NCBI RefSeq assembly: GCF_004569505.1
Contig: NZ_SPPK01000002.1
Span: forward strand, 434,001-498,000
Direction: 5' to 3'
Source of the DNA: Dysgonomonas mossii
GTDB lineage: Bacteria > Bacteroidota > Bacteroidia > Bacteroidales > Dysgonomonadaceae
Length of the DNA: 64,000 nt
Position 1 is the stretch's first letter. Each line of letters opens with the position of its first letter. Both the position numbers and the translations under genes were made by a program. Shown here one piece after another: positions 15,835 through 25,041 of this stretch. The notes under the pieces were generated by a model. That model was given only the letters and a program-made list of their open reading frames with translations, made no database searches and was not told the DNA's origin.

Positions 15835-17082
15835 CTATTTGCTATTGAATAAGGTTTGTACTTCCATATCTGTTTTTTTTAGGCATGAGCTTCGCATACA
15901 CCATACTACTGAAAGCCAAAGAATAAATGTACTAAATGAAAAACTTGGTAAGCCAAACGGATATAAACTAATTAGATTATATAAAATATATAGCGACATA
16001 CCTTTACATAATGTATTATTTGAAAAGAAGAAACCTTTGATAAAAGCTACCAGTAATATAACAATATAGCAGAATAAATAGAGTAGTCCGCCCTTCAAGA
16101 TGTAATATAAATAGCCTGTTTCTATAACTCCTCTGTTCATATCAGGAAAAGACTCAGGATCTCCTATCGGAAAATAATAAGTTCCGTCTAAGCCTCTACC
16201 AAAGATCCAGTCCGTATAATTATGATCTAGACTCCTATATAAATAGACTTCTACAACGCCTCTTGTGTCTTTATCCAACCTTTCGAGCAATAATGCGAAA
16301 TTATCAGCAACCAGATAAAAAAGAATAGAAATGAATGCTATTACAATAACGAATATTATACCTTTAGTTACAAATCCATATCTTTTATCTAGCACTAAAT
16401 ATAGTGAAAAGCATAAAATAATAAGCAGTAGTAAAATACCACCTCTTCGCGCAGCAAATGCCTGAATAAACAAAGCTAATAAAAAACAGATAATAGTTAA
16501 TACTTTTACTTTCTTTGAAAAAAATTGAGGAATAAAAAATACGATTAGTCCTGCAGTTAAAAAGGTCAGAGATCTACTTATTGTAAATAAATATTCTTGA
16601 TATTCATTGAAACCTAAATTTGTATTATCTATAAAGATTGTATTGATGTCAATTATAAAAAAGAATATTCCGATTGTTCCATAAATGTATAAATATCTTT
16701 TTACTATCGGGAAGGAAATATTGTGGAGTCTTAATAACAATATAAATGGTAAGATGTGGGCCAGAAAACCATATGGATAAAGTAGCTGTCCTCTATATTC
16801 GGATAAATTGAATTTTAGGACAGGACGAAGAATTACTAAGAGAATAATAAAAAGCAAAAAAATATAAACAATATCAGTATTGCTTTTAAATGGTAGTGAC
16901 CAGCGTTTAATAAAAAATGCATAAATAAATAGCAAATAGCTAACAGCACCAAGTGGATAATAGAGTTTAGGCATAAGTGGAGCAATTGTAAATAACAGAA
17001 GACTGGCGAGAAGTAACTCCGTTATTATTTCATTGTTATTTCTTCTAAGGGTGAATATATATTTTTTTAGCCTAACTCTCAT
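15835..17082 (-). CDS. wzy: O-antigen/capsule polymerase (Wzy-like)
   Basis: A 415-residue integral membrane protein with about 10-12 hydrophobic helices, low sequence conservation and a long exported loop after residue 270 containing Arg-rich and aromatic residues, as expected of Wzy polymerases and O-antigen ligases. Being the only such protein in the locus, together with Wzx, Wzz and Wza, it is the best candidate for the repeat-unit polymerase. It overlaps the acyltransferase gene by 4 bases. Confidence 0.75.
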   Translation of the reverse strand: MRVRLKKYIFTLRRNNNEIITELLLASLLLFTIAPLMPKLYYPLGAVSYLLFIYAFFIKRWSLPFKSNTDIVYIFLLFIILLVILRPVLKFNLSEYRGQLLYPYGFLAHILPFILLLRLHNISFPIVKRYLYIYGTIGIFFFIIDINTIFIDNTNLGFNEYQEYLFTISRSLTFLTAGLIVFFIPQFFSKKVKVLTIICFLLALFIQAFAARRGGILLLLIILCFSLYLVLDKRYGFVTKGIIFVIVIAFISILFYLVADNFALLLERLDKDTRGVVEVYLYRSLDHNYTDWIFGRGLDGTYYFPIGDPESFPDMNRGVIETGYLYYILKGGLLYLFCYIVILLVAFIKGFFFSNNTLCKGMSLYILYNLISLYPFGLPSFSFSTFILWLSVVWCMRSSCLKKTDMEVQTLFNSK

Positions 17083-17696
17083 GAATTTTTATTTTCTAAA
17101 TGTCGTATTATACGACAAGGGTTACCTGCAGCTATACAATCTGTCGGAATATCTTTTGTAACAACGCTACCTGCTCCTATAATAGAACGTGCACCAATTG
17201 TAACTCCTTTCAAAATTATAGATCGGGTACCGATCCATACATCATCTTCTATAATGATATCTTTGCTAATTATTTTGTTGTCAGAATCTTTGCGTATTAA
17301 ATAATCTAAACTATGAGAATCACTATCAATGATAATACTATCGCCTCCTATTTTTACATTGTTACCAATGGTTATAGATTTAGAAGACCATATACATGCA
17401 GAGCTTATTCCTACATTATTCCCTATTTTAATTGTAGCCCCTTTATATGCGCTGATACACGCCCGTATATTACGAGAAAGGGGGTTGATATTTAATCCAC
17501 TGGAGATAGTTAAATTATTACCTATAATGATTTGTGAACCTTTACCCATATCAATAAATATCTTACCTCTTATACAGGCATTTTTCCCTATAATTATCCC
17601 AGCCAAACGAAATTTGATAGGATTCCAGATTCTGGAAAGAAAAATTGCAATTTTTACCGGAAGTCGGAAAATAAAATAGAAAGTATTTCGTGACAT
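17079..17696 (-). CDS. Hexapeptide-repeat acyltransferase
   Basis: A 205-residue left-handed beta-helix transferase. Imperfect hexapeptide turns (for example IKIGNN, ITIGNNVKIG, VTIGARSIIGAGSVV) fill residues about 60-190, and the ending KDIPTDCIAAGNPCRII is typical of serine/colanic-acid-type O-acetyltransferases. It probably acetylates a sugar in the repeat unit using acetyl-CoA. The gene has 3-base spacing to the GT4 gene and overlaps wzy by 4 bases. Confidence 0.9.
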   Translation of the reverse strand: MSRNTFYFIFRLPVKIAIFLSRIWNPIKFRLAGIIIGKNACIRGKIFIDMGKGSQIIIGNNLTISSGLNINPLSRNIRACISAYKGATIKIGNNVGISSACIWSSKSITIGNNVKIGGDSIIIDSDSHSLDYLIRKDSDNKIISKDIIIEDDVWIGTRSIILKGVTIGARSIIGAGSVVTKDIPTDCIAAGNPCRIIRHLENKNS

Positions 17697-17699
17697 AGT

Positions 17700-18938
17700 T
17701 TAAATCTGCTTAGATAGAATGGATTTATAAATCGATATATTCTGAGTTACAATAGATTCAATGTTATGTCGTTTTAATGCGCAGTCTCTTGCATTTTTGC
17801 CCAAGTATGCGGCAAAATCCGGATCATTAAATACTTTTTGTATTTTAGCGCATAGTGTATAAGGGTCATTTGCCGGTATTAGAATTCCTGTCTCATTCTG
17901 TTCTATCAAAGAAGAAATTCCACCTACATTTGTAGAGATTACGGGTAGGCCTAATAATTGAGCTTCGCAAATACTATTGGGACTATTATCAATATAAGAG
18001 GGGTGTACAAACATATCAGCATCAAGAAGCTCCTTCGCTAAAGATTCTGCAGAGAGTACTCCTCGTAAATCAACATGAACATTTGCTGCTCTTATCTTTA
18101 ATTTCCGTTCTGTTAATTTGGGGTCTATATTTCCAAAAATACGCCATTCAAAAGATAATGATGGCAGAGAGGAAAGAAGAGCCGCTGTTTTTAATATTAA
18201 ATCAAAACCTTTATAAAGAGGTGATGATATTGTTGTCGCTATTATAATTTTATCCCGTTGATGAAACCTCCATGGTGTATTTGTATAGAAAGGAGAACGT
18301 AACACCTCACTGCAATAGTAATAATTTGAGCCTGGAGATAATATTGATGTTACTAATTTATCCCATTCTGTACGTCCCATATAGTTTCGAACATACGAAA
18401 GCCTTTTTAACTCTTGTTTGGCTCTTATCGAAAAATATTTATAGCCTCTGAAATAAGAATATATACGTAATGGATTAAAACGAAATAGAGAATACATCCC
18501 CATATTACTGTATCCTGGAGGATACCATGCATTCAAATAAGGATTTATGATCCCCTGTATATGAAGGATAACAGGTATAGAGGTATATTTGGCAACTAAT
18601 CCGAAAGATTTCTCAGAGCCAAATATGTGGATAATATCAGGATTAAAATCATTTATAACACGTAAAAAACGGTGAATATTCTCGTCATTTCTTTGATCCG
18701 GATTTAGCTCATGTAATACTTTTTTTAATATATTACGTTTTTCATATATTGGATAATAAGTTACATTATTTTTTTTAATTTTAAAAATAGTATCTGAATG
18801 GAAAAATGATATTGCTAGATCTATTGTCGGATTAGTGCGAATATTCGATTCCAACGATTCGATCCAACCTCCGCCATTGTAAGCATTATTGTTTTGTTGA
18901 TATAAAGACGCTGTATTTGTAAACCAGAGAACTTTCAT
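17700..18938 (-). CDS. Family 4 glycosyltransferase
   Basis: A 412-residue GT-B enzyme. The C-terminal domain holds IIATTISSPLYKGFDLIL near 235-255, ADMFVHPSYIDNSPNSICEA near 315-335 with the donor-binding glutamate, and GLPVISTNVGG directly after. The N-terminal acceptor domain contains NDFNPDIIHIFG. It should extend the lipid-linked repeat unit. It follows wzx by 39 bases. Confidence 0.93.
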   Translation of the reverse strand: MKVLWFTNTASLYQQNNNAYNGGGWIESLESNIRTNPTIDLAISFFHSDTIFKIKKNNVTYYPIYEKRNILKKVLHELNPDQRNDENIHRFLRVINDFNPDIIHIFGSEKSFGLVAKYTSIPVILHIQGIINPYLNAWYPPGYSNMGMYSLFRFNPLRIYSYFRGYKYFSIRAKQELKRLSYVRNYMGRTEWDKLVTSILSPGSNYYYCSEVLRSPFYTNTPWRFHQRDKIIIATTISSPLYKGFDLILKTAALLSSLPSLSFEWRIFGNIDPKLTERKLKIRAANVHVDLRGVLSAESLAKELLDADMFVHPSYIDNSPNSICEAQLLGLPVISTNVGGISSLIEQNETGILIPANDPYTLCAKIQKVFNDPDFAAYLGKNARDCALKRHNIESIVTQNISIYKSILSKQI

Positions 18939-18977
18939 ATTGTTGCAATATTTAGAAATTCTTTTACTAGCATGTTT

Positions 18978-20495
18978 TTATTTTATATTATATCTTTTTA
19001 TTCGTTGCTTTATTTTGTCTTTCATTTCTTTACTTAGAGCTATATTGTACACAGGTATAATAACTGATATTAGCGATATTACGATTACCCATGTTAAAGA
19101 TAGTATATTGTCAGCCAGGCTATAACAAACGATTATAGGTATAGGTAAAGAACAAATGATAATAAATAATATTGGAATAAATACATCGGTAAATAATCTA
19201 TTTATTGGTAAACGTATATATTTATGAAGTAAGAATAATTCTATAAAAAACCCACAAATAGATGCTATAATATGAACAATAAAAGGTATATAAAGAGCTA
19301 CCCCTTCCTTTAATAAAATATAAGATATAGGTAATACGGCTAATAAGATCCCCCCGGATACAATGTTTAATAATTTTATTTTTCCTGTTGCATTAATGGC
19401 CATCACGAAAGGACGTTGTAAACATGAGATTAAAGATTGTAAGAGAATTAATCGACAGAATAAGGCTGTGTATTCAGGAACTTCTACTAGCCAAAGTTTT
19501 AATATTATTTCTAATTTTAAGAATATAGGGAGGAGTAAACACCACATCATGCAAAAAGAAAATTTAGCGTTCTGAAATAACAGAGTATATAATTCACTTA
19601 TTTTTCCAGCAGCATATAGTTTTACTATTTGTGGATTCACTGCCGTTTGAAAATTATTAACAAAAGATGTGATTGCATTGTTAACTTGCACGGAAATTCC
19701 TCGTGCGGCATTAACTGCTGGTCCAAAAAATATGTTTAATACAATATTAATTCCTTGTGTTGCTCCAACGACAGCACCACTTCCAAAAGTATTCCAACCG
19801 GAGAAAGTTAATATAGATTTATATATGGATTTATCTGATACTAATTCAAATCGGCATTCAGAGTATTTCTTTCTACAGTAAATAATATAAATATTTATTA
19901 TAATGCTATTTACTATAAAAATTAGGAACGAATAAGTAATGAGTTTATCATATTCTGAAATAGATAATAGATAAACAACTATTAGTTTTAAAGTAACATC
20001 AATAATGCTTACATATGCATAAACATTCATTTGCTCATGTGCTATGATACTGGCATTATATGGAACTTGGATGATAGATAGAAGTATAGCAAAAACAGAA
20101 AACTGATAGACCCAGAAAGCCGCATATTCACGATTTTCAGGAATGCTTATCTCATTTTTTAAAAACCAAAGTCCAATTGTTTCTGCAAGAATTAGGATTA
20201 TTAAGGCTAAAATAATGTGTGTGTTGAGTGATGCCGAAAAGATTTTTTTCAGTCCAACGAAATTGTTTTTCCCTATTTGAAATGTTAGAAAACGTTGGGT
20301 TCCAGATGTCAATGAGCCATTTATAAAGGCAAACATAGCTACAACTCCGCCAACGACATTGTATATCCCAAAATCCTCTACTCCTAATGTTTTCAATATT
20401 ACGCGGGAAGTATATAAATTAACCCCCATTGTGAACAACATCCGAAAATAGAGAAATAGAGTGTTTTTAGCTATACGTTTATTATTCTCTTGCAT
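18978..20495 (-). CDS. wzx: Polysaccharide flippase (Wzx-like)
   Basis: Integral membrane protein of the polysaccharide transport / MATE-like fold, about 505 residues with 12-14 hydrophobic helices. I place the start at 20495 because family members in Bacteroidales begin with a polar NNKRIAKNT stretch just before the first helix; an alternative ATG at 20513 would overlap wzz by 4 bases. It should flip the completed lipid-linked repeat unit across the inner membrane for Wzy. Confidence 0.87.
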   Translation of the reverse strand: MQENNKRIAKNTLFLYFRMLFTMGVNLYTSRVILKTLGVEDFGIYNVVGGVVAMFAFINGSLTSGTQRFLTFQIGKNNFVGLKKIFSASLNTHIILALIILILAETIGLWFLKNEISIPENREYAAFWVYQFSVFAILLSIIQVPYNASIIAHEQMNVYAYVSIIDVTLKLIVVYLLSISEYDKLITYSFLIFIVNSIIINIYIIYCRKKYSECRFELVSDKSIYKSILTFSGWNTFGSGAVVGATQGINIVLNIFFGPAVNAARGISVQVNNAITSFVNNFQTAVNPQIVKLYAAGKISELYTLLFQNAKFSFCMMWCLLLPIFLKLEIILKLWLVEVPEYTALFCRLILLQSLISCLQRPFVMAINATGKIKLLNIVSGGILLAVLPISYILLKEGVALYIPFIVHIIASICGFFIELFLLHKYIRLPINRLFTDVFIPILFIIICSLPIPIIVCYSLADNILSLTWVIVISLISVIIPVYNIALSKEMKDKIKQRIKRYNIK

Positions 20496-20509
20496 TATAA
20501 TTATTCTTA

Positions 20510-21598
20510 TCAAGTATCAGCTTCTTCATTTCTGTTCGAAATGTCGAATAAATCGTTTCTTAGAGTCCATAATGAAGCTCCTAATAAGGATAAAAACATA
20601 AAACATACTAATATTATTTTCTTAGATGGTTTTGAAGCTTGTAATGGTTTTACCGCTGGTTGAATAACCGTGAAAACAGGCGTTGTATTCTGTACTTTTA
20701 GTTTTGCCATCTGTACCTGCTGGGCTGTCTGATTATAAACAGAATAGGCTAGGTTTGATTCATTCTGTAACCGTTCTTGTGTTGTCCCAAATTGAGCGGA
20801 AACAACATTAAGATTTCCATCTGTAAATGTTGCCAGAGCTTTTTGCGCCTTATAATAATTTATTTTCGACTCCTCATATAGTTTTTCTGCATAGGCTAAA
20901 TCATTTCGAGCTTTTTGTGTACGATAATTGATGACATATGCCTGAAGGTAAGAAGTGAGTGTATCTGCTATATATGCAGATATCTCTGGGCTCTGCATAA
21001 TTATCTCGAGAGTAATAACTCCTGTCTTTTTATCAGAATTAATAGTCAATCTGCTTTTTAAATTATTCAGTACATTTTGTTCTTCTTGAGAAATAAAACG
21101 ACTATTTGGAGCTTTTATCATATTTATATTTTTATCATTCGATGAGAATTGCTTTTTTAATAATCCTCCAGCATTTAATATATAACTCCACCAGGCGGCC
21201 GACTGATGGTCGTTTAAATATGAGTAGAGAGTAGTATCAATGTTCTTATCGGCATCTATTACCGGAATATCGAATAACCCCTGGAGGAAAGGTGAAGAAT
21301 TAATGATGTCTGGGTAGAGGTCAGGAGAAGCCAAGGCATCTGTTCCTGTCATACTATTTAAGTTTATTCCGGCTAAAGCAGCCAAAGATCCCATTGTTCC
21401 CGAGGTTTGAGTATCGGGGACTAAAATGACCCTTGTCGTATATTCTTTCGGAATACTAAAAGCAACCACCAATCCGAGAATAAAAGCTATACCAACAACT
21501 TTTAGTATAAACTTTTTCTTTAGCCAGATTTTGTTTACCAATGCCAATAAGTCTATTTCTTTTTCCTCTGATATATTATCTTGTCTTTGTCCTTCCAT
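20510..21598 (-). CDS. wzz: Chain-length determinant protein (Wzz-like)
   Basis: A 362-residue inner-membrane protein with a membrane helix at about 33-53, a periplasmic coiled-coil region (about 200-270) and a second helix near 330-350, which is the polysaccharide co-polymerase layout. No tyrosine-kinase domain is fused and none lies nearby, so it is not a full Wzc. It acts with Wza to control chain length and export. One base separates it from wza. Confidence 0.92.
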   Translation of the reverse strand: MEGQRQDNISEEKEIDLLALVNKIWLKKKFILKVVGIAFILGLVVAFSIPKEYTTRVILVPDTQTSGTMGSLAALAGINLNSMTGTDALASPDLYPDIINSSPFLQGLFDIPVIDADKNIDTTLYSYLNDHQSAAWWSYILNAGGLLKKQFSSNDKNINMIKAPNSRFISQEEQNVLNNLKSRLTINSDKKTGVITLEIIMQSPEISAYIADTLTSYLQAYVINYRTQKARNDLAYAEKLYEESKINYYKAQKALATFTDGNLNVVSAQFGTTQERLQNESNLAYSVYNQTAQQVQMAKLKVQNTTPVFTVIQPAVKPLQASKPSKKIILVCFMFLSLLGASLWTLRNDLFDISNRNEEADT

Positions 21599-21599
21599 T

Positions 21600-24017
21600 T
21601 TACTTGCTCAAATTATTTATTAATAAAGCAACGACAGAAGCCATAGAAGTAACACTGGTCCCTAGGCTTAATATCTGAGCTAATGACATTTTCTCTTTCT
21701 GTTCCTTAGATGGGATAACAATATTACATCCCGGTTGGATTGCATCTCTATTTGAACCCTTTACCTTTGCAACAGTTCCATTCATATATACGATATATGC
21801 TCTTTTCTTTTCTGCCAAATCACTGTATCCTCCAGCTTGATTAATGTAATAAGATACTTTCTGTCCTCTTTTGTATAGAACAGTATTTGGGTACATGACG
21901 GAGCCATTTATTCTTACCGTATTATCATATTCCGGTACAATAAGTTGATCTCCTTCACGAAGGACAAGGTCATATTCTGATTTTGGATTTGCAATCGCTT
22001 TGTCCAATTCTATACCTACTGAGTAATAAGGATTAATGTTTAGTAAATCTGTAGAAATAGAATCTTTCAGTCCCTTCGATAGGGCTTGCATAGCTTTTCT
22101 TTCTTCAGTCATTTCCATTATTGTTTTCTCTCTTAACAATCTTGCTCCTGCAGAAAATGCGTGGGGGGTTAAATTGCCAGCTCGTTTTACAATATCCGAA
22201 AGCCTTTCAGTTTTTTCCTTCAAAGCATATCTGCCCGGAAATAGAACTTCGCCTGCAATCTCTATATTTCTCTGCTCGATATATCCCGGACTACGGCGGA
22301 TGTATACCTGATCGTATGGATTCAATACAAAATCCGGTGGACCATCTACTATCAATCCATTTTTTATATTAAATGTATAAATATCGGCTATCACATTTGG
22401 ACTCTCAATACTTAAAGGGTCAACGATCCTTCTCGAAACATCCACTTTTGCTAAAGAGGCTGATTTTAGAAGCCCCCCGGCCTTGATGATTAAATCTTCG
22501 ATGCTTGTTCCTTCTGCATAGTCATACTCTCCTGGAGTCTGTACATCTCCATAAATGGTGAAGCTGCCTAATTCAACTAATACGCTATCTGAAGCTACGA
22601 GGAGCATATCGTTTTTCTTCAGGTTAATATCAGCGGTACGGCCTTCAAGAAGATTTTTCAGGTTGATAGGAACTGTTTCACGAGTTAAGTCAGCTTTTTC
22701 CCTTGTGAGTATCGCTCTGTTGAGGAATGCATTTTCTTTAATGCCTCCGGCTTTTTCTATTAGATTCTTTATTGTTTTTATCTGTTCGCCCACTTCATAG
22801 TAACCGGGTCTGAATACAGCTCCTTTTATTTCAACTCTATTGTCAAACTGATTTAATCCCGCACTAACAAAGATGCTATCTTTATCGTCCAATATGAAGT
22901 TCTCAAAATCTTTTGAACTAACAGTATATGCCTTATCGTATTTCCCTGTCTTTCTGGTAATATCTATTTTTTCTTTGTATGCATCACCCGTAAAACCTCC
23001 CGAATATTTGATTAGGTCTGAAAGGGTTTCGGTTACTGTCATCTCATAAAACATAGGGCGTTTTATTTTCCCTACTATCTCTACAAGAGAGATATATGGA
23101 GGAACCATAATAATATCTCCGTCCATCAAACGGGTTTCGCCACTTGCATTCCCATTCAATAGGTACTGATAGATGTCTATTGTTTTTATGAGCTTACCTT
23201 TACGATACAGTTGAATAGAACGTAAAGAACCGATGTCATTTATCCCTCCTGCATTGTATAAAGCATGAAATACCGATGAGAGAGAAGATAAAGCATATGT
23301 ACCCGGTACGGCCACCTCTCCTAATATGTTTATCTGGATAGTACGTATTTGGCCTAAAGTAAGTTTTATTTGAGAAGACCCTCCTTCATTACCGATGCCT
23401 GAATAAACACTCGAAAACTTTTGTTGTATATAAGAGTTTGCTTCTCTTATTGTCATTCCGTTTAAGTAAACAGGGCCAAGCCTGTCTACCACAATACTCC
23501 CCTCCGGAGAAATTATTTGTTGCAGTGATGCTTGAGATGCCCCCCAGATATCAATGACTATTTCATCACCGGGTCCTAATTTATAATCTTCGGGCGTCGG
23601 GATATTCATATTAGGTAGAAATGAAAGATTCTTTTGGTTGAATATATTTTTACCGAAAATTACAGGTTTGTTATCTTCTAAAAGGCCATATTCTCGTTGG
23701 TATTCCAACAGTCTGGCTATGGAGTCATTTCTAAGAGCATACGTTTCACTCGTTACGTCTTTTCTGAGTGTTGGTCTGCTTGTAGGGGTGTTTATATTGC
23801 TGGTATTCTGATTTTGCTGATTTACCTGACTTTTTATCCTTAATAGCTGGTCTTGAGTTGCTCCCCGCTTTAAAAGTTCGGTAGCAATCATTTGTTGGGA
23901 AGTTCCTTTGGCTGCCTCTGTTTTAACATATTCTATGACCTGTGAATCGGACATCTGGGCAAACAACAGGTTTCCTGAAATTAATGAAATAAAAAAATAA
24001 AGAATAACTCTTTTCAT
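21600..24017 (-). CDS. wza: Polysaccharide export outer-membrane protein (Wza/SLBB type)
   Basis: An 805-residue exported protein with signal peptide (about 1-20, cleaved after FAQ). A polar region with a Gln/Asn-rich linker is followed by the Poly_export domain (YKLGPGDEIVIDIWG near 145) and a series of about six SLBB domains, making it much longer than E. coli Wza (about 380), as is usual in Bacteroidota. The signal lacks a lipobox cysteine. It forms the export channel through the outer membrane. First gene of the locus, behind a promoter at 24231-24260 and a long leader. Confidence 0.95.
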   Translation of the reverse strand: MKRVILYFFISLISGNLLFAQMSDSQVIEYVKTEAAKGTSQQMIATELLKRGATQDQLLRIKSQVNQQNQNTSNINTPTSRPTLRKDVTSETYALRNDSIARLLEYQREYGLLEDNKPVIFGKNIFNQKNLSFLPNMNIPTPEDYKLGPGDEIVIDIWGASQASLQQIISPEGSIVVDRLGPVYLNGMTIREANSYIQQKFSSVYSGIGNEGGSSQIKLTLGQIRTIQINILGEVAVPGTYALSSLSSVFHALYNAGGINDIGSLRSIQLYRKGKLIKTIDIYQYLLNGNASGETRLMDGDIIMVPPYISLVEIVGKIKRPMFYEMTVTETLSDLIKYSGGFTGDAYKEKIDITRKTGKYDKAYTVSSKDFENFILDDKDSIFVSAGLNQFDNRVEIKGAVFRPGYYEVGEQIKTIKNLIEKAGGIKENAFLNRAILTREKADLTRETVPINLKNLLEGRTADINLKKNDMLLVASDSVLVELGSFTIYGDVQTPGEYDYAEGTSIEDLIIKAGGLLKSASLAKVDVSRRIVDPLSIESPNVIADIYTFNIKNGLIVDGPPDFVLNPYDQVYIRRSPGYIEQRNIEIAGEVLFPGRYALKEKTERLSDIVKRAGNLTPHAFSAGARLLREKTIMEMTEERKAMQALSKGLKDSISTDLLNINPYYSVGIELDKAIANPKSEYDLVLREGDQLIVPEYDNTVRINGSVMYPNTVLYKRGQKVSYYINQAGGYSDLAEKKRAYIVYMNGTVAKVKGSNRDAIQPGCNIVIPSKEQKEKMSLAQILSLGTSVTSMASVVALLINNLSK

Positions 24018-24230
24018 ATATTTAAAATATTAAAGGCTTAAAAGCAATGACTCTAGATTTTCTATGTTAATTTGTCTTGAAGGTTTATATTTTAATACAC
24101 AATTCAATAATCTATAAATATCCTTTTGCAACAACCATCAATGTGTATTTAGGTGCCTATCAGATGGTTCTGGGGTAATCTATTTTGATATTGTGTCTCG
24201 ATCATACAATGTTTGTTATTTTTAACGTTA
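24018..24230 (-). promoter_or_regulatory. Long 5' leader of the polysaccharide operon
   Basis: About 205 bases lie between the proposed transcription start (near 24225) and the wza ATG, with no gene. The minus-strand RNA can form a 7-bp stem, AACCATC with GATGGTT, in the segment about 24130-24170. No UpxY-type antiterminator gene and no known riboswitch is recognised. It may be an untranslated regulatory leader. Confidence 0.4.
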
Positions 24231-24260
24231 CAAATGTAGCTAATTTTTAAGTTAAAACAA
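24231..24260 (-). promoter_or_regulatory. Promoter of the polysaccharide operon
   Basis: On the minus strand, TTG at 24260-24258 is followed after 19 bases by TACATTTG at 24238-24231, matching both the -33 and -7 boxes of Bacteroidota at ideal spacing. It should drive wza and the genes below it. Confidence 0.7.
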
Positions 24261-24318
24261 TTTTAGATAATATATATATTGGTATCCGGAGTCGGTTTCA
24301 ATACAATCAAGATTGAGG

Positions 24319-24909
24319 CTACTTTTGATTTCCAAATAACTCTTCTTCAACGATACAGCAAATAATATGGGCTATTAGTATATGTGATTCCTGTATCCTT
24401 GGAGTTTCCTCCGACGGAACTTTTATGCAAATATCACATAGCTCAGAAGCTTTGCCTCCTGATTTACCCGTCAAAATTATAGAATTTATACCTTTTTCTT
24501 TACATGCATGTAGTGCCCTGACAATGTTTTCGGAGTTGCCGGATGTTGTAAGACCGATAAAAATATCGCCTTCTGCACCCTGAGCATGCACTTGTCTCTC
24601 AAAAAGCCTATCGAACCCGTAGTCGTTTCCTATTGCAGTTATAATAGATGTATCAGTTGATAATGCTATGGAAGGGATTCCGGGTCTATCGAAATAAAAT
24701 CGGCTAACAAACTCCCCGGCTATATGTTGTGCATCTGCAGCACTTCCTCCATTTCCTGCAATCAGTGTTTTTTTTCCTCTTTTGTAAGCATCCACTGTTG
24801 CTGTAGCAGCATCTTTGATGCTTGCTATGATGGCAGGATTGGATAGTATAGATTCCTTTACAGAGATAGACTTTCGGATGTGCTCTGTAATAATTTGTTC
24901 AAGTTCCAT
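24319..24909 (-). CDS. gmhA: Phosphoheptose isomerase (SIS domain)
   Basis: Converts sedoheptulose 7-phosphate to D-glycero-D-manno-heptose 7-phosphate, the first step toward ADP- or GDP-heptose for surface glycans. The 196 residues are full length and contain the SIS signature AGNGGSAADAQHIAGEF near 49-65, the GLTTSGNSENI loop near 117 and the closing HILIAHIICCIVE helix with the catalytic histidine. It has its own promoter and is divergent from the SPOR-domain gene; the polysaccharide operon begins some 90 bases downstream. No other heptose gene is in the window. Confidence 0.93.
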   Translation of the reverse strand: MELEQIITEHIRKSISVKESILSNPAIIASIKDAATATVDAYKRGKKTLIAGNGGSAADAQHIAGEFVSRFYFDRPGIPSIALSTDTSIITAIGNDYGFDRLFERQVHAQGAEGDIFIGLTTSGNSENIVRALHACKEKGINSIILTGKSGGKASELCDICIKVPSEETPRIQESHILIAHIICCIVEEELFGNQK

Positions 24910-24932
24910 ATTCTGTTTTAGCTAATTAGTCC

Positions 24933-24940
24933 CAAAAGTA
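24933..24940 (-). promoter_or_regulatory. gmhA promoter, -7 box
   Basis: TACTTTTG on the minus strand fits TAnnTTTG, 24 bases before the gmhA ATG. Confidence 0.45.
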
Positions 24941-25028
24941 ACTTTTTTTTAACAATTTTCACGGTTAATTGTTAGTAACTTTTTAAATAAAAGAGAACAT
25001 CATCTTTTTCATTTCTACAACTTATAAT

Positions 25029-25036
25029 TATCTTTG
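25029..25036 (+). promoter_or_regulatory. SPOR-domain gene promoter, -7 box almost at the start codon
   Basis: TATCTTTG ends 5 bases before the ATG at 25042. Since transcription in this phylum starts a few bases after the box, the mRNA should have almost no leader and no ribosome binding site. Confidence 0.6.
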
Positions 25037-25041
25037 CCTCT

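Noticed and set aside
15106..17696. Plus-strand frames of 60-116 codons in the polysaccharide locus
   Set aside because: They are antisense shadows of the GT2, wzy and acyltransferase genes and lack start signals or recognisable protein features.
5492..24017. Phase-variable invertible capsule promoter as in Bacteroides
   Set aside because: No inverted repeats flank the promoter at 24231-24260 and no invertase gene is in the window.
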